Part shown: piece after piece, positions 7,229-13,461 of the stretch
How positions within the stretch are numbered: position 1 is the first letter of the stretch
Layout: each line of letters opens with the position of its first letter
NCBI GenBank assembly: GCA_002420015.1
Contig: DIHF01000026.1
Span: 1-13,461, forward strand
Length of the DNA stretch: 13,461 nucleotides
Direction of reading: 5' to 3'
Origin: Micavibrio sp. UBA5703
GTDB lineage: Bacteria; Pseudomonadota; Alphaproteobacteria; Micavibrionales; Micavibrionaceae
Program-made: the position numbers and the translations under genes
Notes under the pieces: model-generated
Told to the model about the DNA's origin: nothing
The model's input: the letters and a program-made list of their open reading frames with translations, nothing else
The model's database searches: none

Positions 7229-7822
7229 ATGTTTCTTGTGATCGATAACTACGATTCCTTCGTCTACAACCTGACCCGCTATATCGAGCTGGCGGGCGGC
7301 GATTGCGAAGTCGTACGCAACAATGCCATCAGCGTTGAAGGCGCGCTGGCCCTGCGGCCGGACGGCATTATCCTTTCGCCCGGCCCCTGCGCCCCGGCGC
7401 AGGCGGGTATTTGTGTCGATCTGGTGCGCGCCGCCGGGCCGCATATTCCGATTTTGGGCGTATGCCTCGGCCATCAGTGCATCGGCGAGGCATATGGCGG
7501 GAAGACCATCCGCACCAACGCACCAGTCCACGGCAAAGCCAGCATGGTCACGCATAACGGCACAGGGATTTTTTCCGGCCTGCCCAACCCCATGCCGGCG
7601 GGACGTTATCATTCGCTGGCAACAAAATTGCCGCCCGTTTCCCCGCTGACCGTTACGGCCTTTGCGGATGATATCCCGATGGCCATGCAGCACAAAACCC
7701 ACCCGGTATACAGCGTTCTTTTCCACCCTGAGTCTGTATTGACGCCGCACGGGCAAGCCCTGATCGAAAATTACGTGGCGATTGCGCTTGGGTTTGAAAA
7801 CAGCCAAAGGCAGGCCGCATGA
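7229..7822 (+). CDS. pabA: Aminodeoxychorismate synthase component II, glutamine amidotransferase
   Basis: Class I glutamine amidotransferase that releases ammonia from glutamine for PabB. The 197-aa product starts MFLVIDNYDSFVYNL, the usual family N-terminus; the frame is open 20 codons further upstream but that stretch is not family-like. The nucleophile is C79 in GVCLGHQ, with catalytic H166 and E168 in FHPES, and the oxyanion region is LSPGP. It starts 41 bases after pabB with no clear ribosome binding site, and its stop overlaps the pabC start (ATGA). Some bacteria use one such subunit for both folate and tryptophan; the position between pabB and pabC argues for a folate role here, though dual use cannot be excluded. 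Confidence 0.92.
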   Translation: MFLVIDNYDSFVYNLTRYIELAGGDCEVVRNNAISVEGALALRPDGIILSPGPCAPAQAGICVDLVRAAGPHIPILGVCLGHQCIGEAYGGKTIRTNAPVHGKASMVTHNGTGIFSGLPNPMPAGRYHSLATKLPPVSPLTVTAFADDIPMAMQHKTHPVYSVLFHPESVLTPHGQALIENYVAIALGFENSQRQAA

Positions 7823-8622
7823 CGATCTGGCACAATCAGCGCTACAAAGACGACAACACGCCGATTTTTTCCTTTTCGGACCGGGTGCGCCTGGGCGATG
7901 GCGTGTTCGACACGATGCTGGCCATAGACGGCGAGATTATCCACCCGATGCGTCATTTCAAAAAACTCCTGCGCAGCGCGAGAATAATGGGCATTGACGT
8001 GTCCCATGACATTGAAGACATGATTGAGGCCGCCAAAAATCTGCTCAATGAAAACCATTTGAAGAACGGGCGCGTCATTATCAACGTCCTCGTTTCACGC
8101 GGTCCGGCGGAACACGGGCTTGCGATCCCCAGCCCGGCGGATGTCCAGATCGCCATGCGCGCCTTCGCCGCGCCCAACCCGATGCCAGCGCCGAAGAAAC
8201 TTGTCTTTGCGCGCAGCGTGCGGCGCAATGAAGGCTCGCCGCTCTCGCAAATAAAAAATTTCAACTACGGCGACAACATCCTGGCACTTGCCGAGGCGAA
8301 GGACAAAGGCGCGGACGAAGCGCTTATGCTCAACAACAAAGGAAACGTTGCCTGCGCGACCAGCGCCAATATCGCAATCGTCCATCACGGACGCTTTTAC
8401 ACCCCGCCCCTTTCGGACGGATGCCAGGGGGGCGTAACGCGCGAGTTATTTATGGAGCGGTTCGACGTGACAGAAAAATCCTTAAGCGAAGACGACGTTC
8501 AAAACGCCTATGCGCTTTATCTGCTCAACTCCATTCGCGGCGCCGTCAAAATAGAAACGCTGGAGGGGCGCAAATTCCCATCCGAAGATTTAGAGATTTA
8601 TAAAGATTTTCATCTAACATAG
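7819..8622 (+). CDS. pabC: Aminodeoxychorismate lyase (class IV PLP aminotransferase fold)
   Basis: Cleaves 4-amino-4-deoxychorismate to p-aminobenzoate and pyruvate, completing the pathway begun by PabB and PabA. The 267-aa protein has the fold-type IV features: FSFSDRVRLGDGVFDTM near the N-terminus, the probable PLP-binding lysine K146 in SQIKNFNYGDNILA, ADEALMLNNKGNVACATSANI, and GCQGGVTREL. The start overlaps the pabA stop by four bases (ATGA), indicating translational coupling. The family also includes D-amino acid and branched-chain aminotransferases, which look alike; the assignment rests largely on the pabB-pabA-pabC order. Confidence 0.88.
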   Translation: MTIWHNQRYKDDNTPIFSFSDRVRLGDGVFDTMLAIDGEIIHPMRHFKKLLRSARIMGIDVSHDIEDMIEAAKNLLNENHLKNGRVIINVLVSRGPAEHGLAIPSPADVQIAMRAFAAPNPMPAPKKLVFARSVRRNEGSPLSQIKNFNYGDNILALAEAKDKGADEALMLNNKGNVACATSANIAIVHHGRFYTPPLSDGCQGGVTRELFMERFDVTEKSLSEDDVQNAYALYLLNSIRGAVKIETLEGRKFPSEDLEIYKDFHLT

Positions 8623-8626
8623 TAAA

Positions 8627-9532
8627 ATGCCCCATAAAAAAACCCTTACCGTCTATCTTGGCTCCTCCGGCCACACAAGGCCCGTTTTCCGCGAAAGCGC
8701 AAAGAAAATGGGTAGCCTGATCGGCGCAAACGGCATGAACCTTGTCTATGGCGGCATGGATGCGGGGCTGATGGGCATTGTCGCGAAAGCCGCCCTCGAT
8801 GCGGGCGCGGAGGTTACCGGCGTCATCCCCCGCCGCCTGAAGGACAGCGAGCGTATGCTGGAGGGCATCACCGAAACCATTCTGGTCGAAGACCTGTGTG
8901 ACCGGAAAAAGCTTATGTTCCTGCGGGCCGATGCGGTTATAACCCTGCCCGGCGGCTACGGCACGATGGACGAAGCCACCGAGGTTTTATACTGGGCCAA
9001 GCTCGGCCTGCATAACAAGCCGCTGGTTCTGGTCAACACAGAAAATTTCTACGACGATGCGATAAAATTTTTAAAAGGCCTTCCCGATTTCGACGACCGC
9101 AATTTGATTATCGTGGACGGCGTTGAGGACGTTTTACCCGCGCTTGATACATGGCAAGCCCCGCCACCACCCAAAAAAACACCGACGCATTATCCGCATT
9201 TCGAGGACGAAATCACCCGCGATACGGCCGAGCCAATCATCGCCGACAAACCCAGCGTCGAAAACACCTATTACGTTGTGTGCGCGCTGGGGCTGAAGCA
9301 ACTGGGCCGCCACAGCCGACCGATCGGGTTCCTCAACACGGACGGCCAATTTGACAATCTTCTGGCATGGATACATCGCGCCGCCGAGGAAAAATTCATC
9401 ACGCCCAAATGCCTTGAATTGTTCAGCGCGGCGGATAACCGCGACGACCTGCACGCGGCGCTTGGCTCACAAAAACAAGTTAATATAGACCTTCACAAGC
9501 TGAAATGGGGCCCACCGCCACAGGATAATTAG
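8627..9532 (+). CDS. LOG-family nucleotide 5'-monophosphate hydrolase with C-terminal extension
   Basis: A TIGR00730/LOG Rossmann-fold protein. Relatives release the base from nucleoside 5'-monophosphates, some acting on cytokinin ribotides and others in general nucleotide turnover. Residues 1-180 are the standard domain: VYLGSSG, VYGGMDAGLMGIVAKAA, GVIPRRL, then the catalytic DRKKLMF and PGGYGTMDE (108-116). Residues about 185-301 are extra, since many LOG proteins are about 180-200 aa. Within them, RPIGFLNTDGQFDNLLAWI with a following KFITP and LFSAADNRDDLHAAL resembles the closing helix-strand part of the domain. That suggests a duplicated half-domain lacking the PGGxGT motif. The gene starts four bases after pabC with no clear ribosome binding site, so it is probably coupled to the pab operon. 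Confidence 0.88.
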   Translation: MPHKKTLTVYLGSSGHTRPVFRESAKKMGSLIGANGMNLVYGGMDAGLMGIVAKAALDAGAEVTGVIPRRLKDSERMLEGITETILVEDLCDRKKLMFLRADAVITLPGGYGTMDEATEVLYWAKLGLHNKPLVLVNTENFYDDAIKFLKGLPDFDDRNLIIVDGVEDVLPALDTWQAPPPPKKTPTHYPHFEDEITRDTAEPIIADKPSVENTYYVVCALGLKQLGRHSRPIGFLNTDGQFDNLLAWIHRAAEEKFITPKCLELFSAADNRDDLHAALGSQKQVNIDLHKLKWGPPPQDN

Positions 9533-9540
9533 GGAGAGAT

Positions 9541-10302
9541 CTACCTCAAAGGCTCCAATTTCTGATCGCGCAATCCTTTGGCCTGCTGGTAAATCTCAAC
9601 CCTCATTCTCATGAGTTTAGTAAACTTCTCGAATGCTTCATGAAACTTCAGACTCGAGAGATAGGATTCCTTCTCTTTTCCCAAGGCCAATTGCGCCGCC
9701 ACTTCTGCCAGTATTTCACGAAATGCAGGCTCTTTATATTCAAACACATCTTTTATGACGCCACGCAACTCGTCCTCATCGGCAATGTTACCTGTCCGGG
9801 CGTAATCGGGTATTTTTGTATGATCATCTTTGAAACGGGAAAACAGATCCTTGAAAACCACATCGTCCAATATCGCCTGTGCAAGCCTTGCTATGACCGC
9901 TGGGTCCTCTCTCCTCTGACTGTCTTTGTCCATCTCTTCCACGACGGCGCAAAGTTCCGGGTTATCAACCTGTGAATTAAAGATAACCATGCTCATCCTG
10001 ACCAGGCTGGTAAAGAATGAAATATTTTTCTGCACTTCTTCGTCCCCTGTACCGCGTACGGCTGCAAGGAAACGCGCATCTTCTAAATGCTTGATGATTG
10101 GAAAAATATTTGCCCTCGCAAAATTATTGCGGCAGGCAGGAGCCACATAGGGCGAAGAAGCGGGAGGATTCAGCTTCTCACCATCAAAAAAAGAACCGGG
10201 ATTACGAACGGAGGCGTTTGCCTCGCCGGGAGGCGTAAAAATCGCCATGGTTGACACGGCCAACACAGTAGAAGCCATAAAGTTACTCGATAAGAAACGC
10301 AT
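9541..10302 (-). CDS. Exported hypothetical protein, 253 aa
   Basis: No family is recognised. The N-terminus (MRFLSSNFMASTVLAVSTMA followed by a likely cleavage site at ANA-SV, near residue 30) is a Sec signal peptide, so the protein is probably periplasmic or secreted. The mature part is mostly helical and charged, with two cysteines, C57 and C118, that could form a disulfide. AGGAG five bases before the ATG at 10302 is a strong ribosome binding site. Its stop lies eight bases from the convergent LOG stop. The protein resembles the 243-aa product downstream of it in length, signal peptide, cysteine placement and the C-terminal pattern (VIKDVFEYKEPAFREILAEV versus MLVDMLKMTYANYEDVMTEA), so the two are probably diverged paralogues. 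Confidence 0.8.
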   Translation of the reverse strand: MRFLSSNFMASTVLAVSTMAIFTPPGEANASVRNPGSFFDGEKLNPPASSPYVAPACRNNFARANIFPIIKHLEDARFLAAVRGTGDEEVQKNISFFTSLVRMSMVIFNSQVDNPELCAVVEEMDKDSQRREDPAVIARLAQAILDDVVFKDLFSRFKDDHTKIPDYARTGNIADEDELRGVIKDVFEYKEPAFREILAEVAAQLALGKEKESYLSSLKFHEAFEKFTKLMRMRVEIYQQAKGLRDQKLEPLR

Positions 10303-10356
10303 TTTTACTCCTTTGGTGCCTTAAGATCGCAAGATCCCCTCTATCTAATATCCTCA

Positions 10357-10446
10357 GTTAACCGCAACGATCTTCACGCGGCGCTTGACTCACAGAAACA
10401 AGTTAATATGGACCTTCTCAAGCTAAAATGGCACCCGCCACCCTAA
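10357..10446 (+). pseudogene. Remnant of a second LOG gene 3' end
   Basis: Bases 10360-10443 align without gaps to 9437-9520, the 3' end of the intact LOG gene, with 71 of 84 identical by my count. The remnant reads NRNDLHAALDSQKQVNMDLL then KLKWHPPP and stops at TAA 10444, against NRDDLHAALGSQKQVNIDLH then KLKWGPPP in the intact gene. Most differences are synonymous or conservative, so the sequence was probably once under coding selection. Upstream of about 10357 no LOG similarity is clear. It ends 22 bases from the convergent stop of the 243-aa gene, copying the arrangement at 9532/9541. I see no other gene in 10303-10468. Confidence 0.8.
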
Positions 10447-10468
10447 GAGAAAAAGAGCGGATAGTTTT

Positions 10469-11200
10469 TTACTGAACCGCCGGAAAGAATCCGGCACTAT
10501 TCGCGCCTGTAATTCCCTGCCACAGCCTGACTCCCGCATTTTTAGCTGACAACATTGTTTGTTCGATATTCACTAAATCGTGAAAAAGTTCGGCAGATTC
10601 CTCGTAATTGTACAGCATCGATTCAACCATCATACGCGCCAAAGCTTCGGTCATGACATCCTCGTAATTCGCGTAGGTCATCTTGAGCATGTCAACGAGC
10701 ATCTCCCTTTCAACATCACTCCGAAAAACAATCTCTTCAGGCGGCATCAAAAACGTTTCGCGCAAAGCATTCACCAGAACTTTAAACAGGTTGTTGCTTT
10801 TCATAGTTTCGAAAAGGCGATACTTCGCTTCCTGAAAAATTTTTTCCTCGACTCTCTCATTACGCAAGGCATAGGCAGCAGCATAACACAGGGATGAATC
10901 CGAGTTAGAGGCAGTAAGGAACGCCATCGCAGAATTAAGGATGTCACCATAATACTCTTTTTCAAAATATTCTATGTACCCACGGCGAAAAGCCGTCTCT
11001 TTCATTTCCTGAACATTCCTGAAGGGATAACCGGGATCGCAGGTCAGGCGCACAAGCGGGTTTTTGCGCTCGTCTTTATAGCCGATAATATTTTTCCCGC
11101 TAACAGCCGCATCGCTTGAAGCGCCGAAAGACGATGCAAAGATAACTGTCGACAGGGCAAAGGCAAGTTTCGCGGTATTTTTGTAAGGAAGTAAGGACAT
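10469..11200 (-). CDS. Exported hypothetical protein, 243 aa
   Basis: No family is recognised. A basic start followed by LAFALSTVIFASSFGASSDA and a probable cleavage site near residue 31-32 indicates Sec export. The mature protein is helical, with cysteines at 54 and 105, close to the C57/C118 pair of the 253-aa neighbour; 135-138 residues follow the second cysteine in both. The ribosome binding site is weak (AGAG). A sigma70-like promoter lies at 11244-11272. Position and pattern suggest it is the duplicated partner of the 253-aa gene, each lying convergent to a LOG gene or LOG remnant. Confidence 0.8.
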   Translation of the reverse strand: MSLLPYKNTAKLAFALSTVIFASSFGASSDAAVSGKNIIGYKDERKNPLVRLTCDPGYPFRNVQEMKETAFRRGYIEYFEKEYYGDILNSAMAFLTASNSDSSLCYAAAYALRNERVEEKIFQEAKYRLFETMKSNNLFKVLVNALRETFLMPPEEIVFRSDVEREMLVDMLKMTYANYEDVMTEALARMMVESMLYNYEESAELFHDLVNIEQTMLSAKNAGVRLWQGITGANSAGFFPAVQ

Positions 11201-11243
11201 AGGAACTCTACTTTCAGCAATTCAATCAAGTTGATGATGCGTG

Positions 11244-11272
11244 AAAATAGGATAGTGACGTTGTTATGTCAA
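11244..11272 (-). promoter_or_regulatory. Sigma70-like promoter of the 243-aa exported-protein gene
   Basis: On the minus strand, a perfect TTGACA (11272-11267), a 17-base spacer and TATTTT (11249-11244, four of six matches to TATAAT). It lies 14 bases past the atpC stop and about 45 bases before the ATG at 11200, which would allow independent expression. No terminator is visible between it and atpC, so read-through from atpC is also possible. Confidence 0.55.
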
Positions 11273-11286
11273 CAAATAAAGGTCAC

Positions 11287-11712
11287 TTAAAACACGGCCT
11301 CGCCGGTGGCGGCGCGGTATTTGGCCTTGGCGATGGCGATTTTGGCCTGAACTTTGGCCTTGTCGGCCTCTTCGGCGGCCATTTCGAGATCCTCGGCCAG
11401 ATCCTTCAGTTCCTGCTCGGTCGCGGCCTTGTCGATGTCCTCGACCGGAATGGCGTGCTCGGCCAGAACCGTGCAAATCTCGGCGGTCACATCGGCAAAG
11501 CCGCCCGCTACGAAAATCCGGCGCGGTGCGGCATTGTCGTTCGTGTAAAGCGCGACAACACCGGGATTGAGCGAGGACAACACCGAAGCATGCCCCGGCC
11601 CAACGCCCATTTCCCCCTCGCTGCCCGGAATGACGGCCAGCGTGACAGGTTCGGAAACAAGTTTCCTTTCCGGGGAAACAAGTTCGAATTCGATGGTTTG
11701 TGCTTGGGTCAT
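11287..11712 (-). CDS. atpC: F1F0 ATP synthase epsilon subunit
   Basis: Epsilon subunit of the F1 sector; it links the gamma subunit to the c-ring and restrains ATP hydrolysis. The 141-aa product has the N-terminal beta-sandwich signature (FELVSPERKLVSEPVTLAVI, GEMGVGPGHASVLSSLNPGV, FVAGGFADVT) and a helical C-terminus rich in Ala, Glu and Lys, at normal family length. GAGGA lies before the ATG at 11712. In most bacteria atpC follows atpD within tens of bases. Here about 970 bases of repeats, two unrelated genes and a probable terminator intervene, and I found no convincing promoter directly upstream. Confidence 0.95.
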   Translation of the reverse strand: MTQAQTIEFELVSPERKLVSEPVTLAVIPGSEGEMGVGPGHASVLSSLNPGVVALYTNDNAAPRRIFVAGGFADVTAEICTVLAEHAIPVEDIDKAATEQELKDLAEDLEMAAEEADKAKVQAKIAIAKAKYRAATGEAVF

Positions 11713-11736
11713 TTTCTCTTCCTCAAAATGATTTTT

Positions 11737-11765
11737 AAACTACAGAGCACGCAGAGATCGCAGAG
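11737..11765 (+). repeat. 29-base CAGAG-rich repeat, copy A
   Basis: The copy contains CTACAGAGCACGCAGAG followed by ATCGCAGAG. It is nearly identical to copy B at 12212-12240 in the same orientation (three differences in 29) and related to the inverted copy C at 12613-12641. It lies between atpC and the GxxExxY gene, three bases from that gene's stop. Confidence 0.8.
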
Positions 11766-11767
11766 AA

Positions 11768-12199
11768 CTACTCTCCTGCAAACTCCGTGAGCGCATAACG
11801 TTTGATTCCGTCCTTCAATAGTTTTTCATTAAAGTTTATCAAAAGCCCCAACGGGCTTTTGGAAAGCTTCATATAGCTTAATATCTGCGCCTCGTGAACG
11901 GGTAGAACTTTTTCAACGGCCTTAAGTTCAATTATGACTTTCTGGTTAACCCACAGATCAATCCTGTAGGCATTTTCAAAAACATGGTCGTAATACCGGA
12001 CCGGCATGGAAAGTTGTTTTTGAACCTGAAAACCCTTCTCTGCCAATTCAATCGCCAAACATTCCTCGTAAATGCTCTCAAGAAGGCCGGGGCCGAAATA
12101 CTTATGCACCTTGATCGCGCAGCCGATAATATCCCGCGTCAACGCAGGACCCAGATCGGGGAAGTTTGTAATGTTATTATCGTCTGTCATATTTTTCAT
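11768..12199 (-). CDS. GxxExxY-family protein (PD-(D/E)XK nuclease-like)
   Basis: The 143-aa protein contains GLLESIY at 38-44, the motif that names the GxxExxY family, in the usual context VHKYFGPGLLESIYEECLAI. D81 in YRIDL and E91-L-K93 in IIELKAVE form a PD-(D/E)XK-type core, and HEAQILSYMKLS and LLINFNEKLLKDGIKR close the domain. The family is small, often multicopy, and has no established biological function; nuclease activity is inferred from the fold. The gene is bounded by direct repeats A and B, just outside its stop and start, so gene plus repeats looks like a cassette. The ATG at 12199 lacks a strong ribosome binding site; the ATG at 12190 is an alternative. Confidence 0.88.
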   Translation of the reverse strand: MKNMTDDNNITNFPDLGPALTRDIIGCAIKVHKYFGPGLLESIYEECLAIELAEKGFQVQKQLSMPVRYYDHVFENAYRIDLWVNQKVIIELKAVEKVLPVHEAQILSYMKLSKSPLGLLINFNEKLLKDGIKRYALTEFAGE

Positions 12200-12211
12200 T
12201 TTTTAGTTTTT

Positions 12212-12240
12212 TAACTACAGAGCACGCAGAGGCCGCAGAG
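12212..12240 (+). repeat. 29-base CAGAG-rich repeat, copy B
   Basis: The copy contains CTACAGAGCACGCAGAG followed by GCCGCAGAG. It ends directly against the stop codon of the 119-aa gene and lies 12 bases upstream of the GxxExxY start. It is a direct repeat of copy A and an inverted repeat of copy C, so it forms one boundary of both inserted genes. Confidence 0.8.
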
Positions 12241-12600
12241 TTATGAGCAATTCCCTGAAAACCATCTATCAGGAGAAAACATAAACTTAATCGTTCCACC
12301 ATCCTCAGGAAGAAACGAAAAATACTCTTTCTCCTCATTCATTTTTTTTAGCCACGGGCCTTTCCAAGCTCCCCCTGTATCAACAGCGGCATCAAAATCC
12401 CTACCAACAAACCTAATATGAGCAACATCACTTAAAATTGAATATGCAATCTTATAAGAAACACCTGCCTCTATAATTTGGCTCTCAAATGTTTCTATAT
12501 TACCAACACAAACAGATATAACAAAACTCCGTTCAGAAGCCAAAACAAGGTTTGGAAAAAAAGAAAAGAGAAGAAGAAAAAATAATATTTTGTATTTCAT
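12241..12600 (-). CDS. AT-rich exported hypothetical protein, 119 aa
   Basis: No family is recognised. The N-terminus (MKYKILFFLLLFSFFPNLVL, with a likely cleavage after VLA near residue 22) is a clear Sec signal peptide. The mature part of about 97 residues contains two cysteines, one in SVCVGN and one in the C-terminal GNCS, that could pair. A GTG at 12603 would add one residue; the ATG at 12600 is preferred. The gene is markedly AT-rich against atpD and atpC, suggesting recent acquisition. It is bounded by inverted repeats B and C. I cannot assign a role. Confidence 0.7.
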   Translation of the reverse strand: MKYKILFFLLLFSFFPNLVLASERSFVISVCVGNIETFESQIIEAGVSYKIAYSILSDVAHIRFVGRDFDAAVDTGGAWKGPWLKKMNEEKEYFSFLPEDGGTIKFMFSPDRWFSGNCS

Positions 12601-12612
12601 CACTTTCTTTTT

Positions 12613-12641
12613 CTCTGCGGTCTCTGCGCCCTCTGTAGTTT
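12613..12641 (-). repeat. 29-base CAGAG-rich repeat, copy C (inverted)
   Basis: Read on the minus strand it gives CTACAGAGGGCGCAGAG followed by ACCGCAGAG, the same pattern as copies A and B. It lies 12 bases upstream of the start of the 119-aa gene and 43 bases from the atpD stop. With copy B it forms inverted repeats around the 119-aa gene. Confidence 0.8.
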
Positions 12642-12643
12642 AT

Positions 12644-12672
12644 AAAAAACAGATCCCCGCATTCGCGGGGAT
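12644..12672 (-). terminator. Probable intrinsic terminator after atpD, formed by a palindromic repeat
   Basis: On the minus strand, ATCCCCGC (12672-12665), a four-base loop and GCGGGGAT (12660-12653) form a perfect 8-bp GC-rich stem. CTG and then six T (12649-12644) follow at once, the pattern of a Rho-independent terminator. The stem is also a half copy of the repeat family at 4540-4639 and 5505-5650, so a mobile-type repeat may have supplied the terminator. It sits 12 bases past the atpD stop. Confidence 0.6.
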
Positions 12673-12684
12673 GACAGGTTAGGG

Positions 12685-13461
12685 TCAAGCCGCCTCCGCA
12701 GCCATTTTCTTGGCTTTTTCGACCGCCTGATCGATGGTGCCGAGCATGTAGAACGCAGCTTCGGGCAGGTGGTCGTAATCGCCGTTGACGATGCCTTTGA
12801 AGCCTTCGATCGTGTCTTCAAGCTGCACGAAGGCGCCCGGCGTGCCGGTGAAGACCTCGGCAACGTGGAAGGGCTGCGACAGGAAGCGCTGGATCTTCCG
12901 CGCACGCGCCACGATGAGCTTGTCGTCTTCGGACAATTCGTCCATACCCAGAATGGCGATGATGTCCTGAAGGTTTTTGTAGGTCTGCAACGTCTGCTGG
13001 ACGCGGGTTGCGACCTGATAATGCTCCTGCCCGATCACGCGGGGGTCGAGAATGCGCGATGTTGAATCGAGCGGGTCGACAGCCGGGTAAATGCCCTGCT
13101 CGGCAATCTGGCGCGAGAGAACCGTCGTCGCGTCAAGGTGCGAGAAGGTCGTCGCCGGAGCCGGGTCGGTCAAGTCGTCTGCAGGCACGTAAACGGCCTG
13201 AATCGAGGTGATCGAACCTTTGTTCGTTGATGTAATACGTTCCTGCATCGCGCCCATGTCCGTGGCCAAAGTCGGCTGGTAACCCACGGCGGAGGGAATG
13301 CGCCCCAGAAGCGCCGACACCTCGGAGCCTGCCTGCGTGAAGCGGAAGATGTTGTCCAGGAAGAACAGGACGTCCTGGCCTTCTTCGTCGCGGAAATATT
13401 CCGCCATCGTGAGGGCCGAGAGCGCCACACGTGCGCGCGCGCCGGGCGGCTCGTTCATCTG
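12685..13461 (-). CDS. atpD: F1F0 ATP synthase beta subunit (5'-truncated by window edge)
   Basis: The catalytic beta subunit of F1, which makes ATP from ADP and phosphate. The visible 258 residues are the C-terminal half, starting within QMNEPPGARARV; the Walker A region and true start lie beyond the window, and the ATG at 13458 is internal. Recognisable blocks are FFLDNIFRFTQAGSEVSALL (Walker B region), GRIPSAVGYQPTLATDMG, ITSTNKGSITSIQAVYVPAD, PATTFSHLDATTVLSR, and the DELSEDD form of the DELSEED loop. The C-terminus is intact and ends KKMAAEAA. The downstream atpC is displaced by an insertion of about 970 bases. Confidence 0.97.
   Translation of the reverse strand, partial: QMNEPPGARARVALSALTMAEYFRDEEGQDVLFFLDNIFRFTQAGSEVSALLGRIPSAVGYQPTLATDMGAMQERITSTNKGSITSIQAVYVPADDLTDPAPATTFSHLDATTVLSRQIAEQGIYPAVDPLDSTSRILDPRVIGQEHYQVATRVQQTLQTYKNLQDIIAILGMDELSEDDKLIVARARKIQRFLSQPFHVAEVFTGTPGAFVQLEDTIEGFKGIVNGDYDHLPEAAFYMLGTIDQAVEKAKKMAAEAA

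Noticed and set aside
7211..7807. 198-codon minus-strand open frame over pabA
   Set aside because: It is antisense to a complete amidotransferase with catalytic residues and has no family features.
11737..12641. CRISPR array
   Set aside because: Only three repeat copies, one inverted, separated by genes of several hundred bases; no regular spacers and no cas genes.

Overview
The window is about 13.5 kb of bacterial chromosome, most likely from an alphaproteobacterium. The evidence is a class I (archaeal-type) lysyl-tRNA synthetase, a DinG/Rad3-type helicase with a long non-helicase N-terminus, an F-type ATP synthase atpD...atpC end, and palindromic GC-rich repeats that enter genes in frame. 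Order and genus cannot be fixed from the sequence alone. Housekeeping genes are GC-rich; several small genes of unknown function between them are clearly AT-richer.

Layout: (1) 1-1284, the 3' part of lysK, then about 175 bases of hairpin repeats. (2) 1461-2506, three small unrecognised genes on the minus strand, probably one operon, fired from a good sigma70-like promoter whose -10 box lies inside a perfect 20-base palindrome. (3) 2633-5497, an iron-sulfur DinG-like helicase carrying an in-frame palindromic repeat of about 34 codons. A second, larger copy of the repeat family lies just after its stop. (4) 5760-9532, a tight plus-strand operon pabB-pabA-pabC followed by a LOG-family nucleotide hydrolase with an unusual C-terminal half-domain. 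The three pab genes supply the whole chorismate to p-aminobenzoate branch of folate synthesis. (5) 9541-11200, two minus-strand genes for exported proteins that look like diverged paralogues. Between them lies a decayed copy of the 3' end of the LOG gene, so this stretch looks like an old tandem duplication of the unit (LOG tail plus exported protein). (6) 11287-13461, atpC and the 3' part of atpD on the minus strand. These are normally adjacent but are here separated by about 970 bases holding a GxxExxY-family gene, an AT-rich exported-protein gene, three copies of a 29-base repeat and a probable intrinsic terminator.

The main points of interest are the repeat inside the helicase reading frame, the interrupted atpD-atpC junction, the duplication scar after the LOG gene, and the unrecognised three-gene cluster. 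No CRISPR array, tRNA, rRNA, transposase or integrase was seen.
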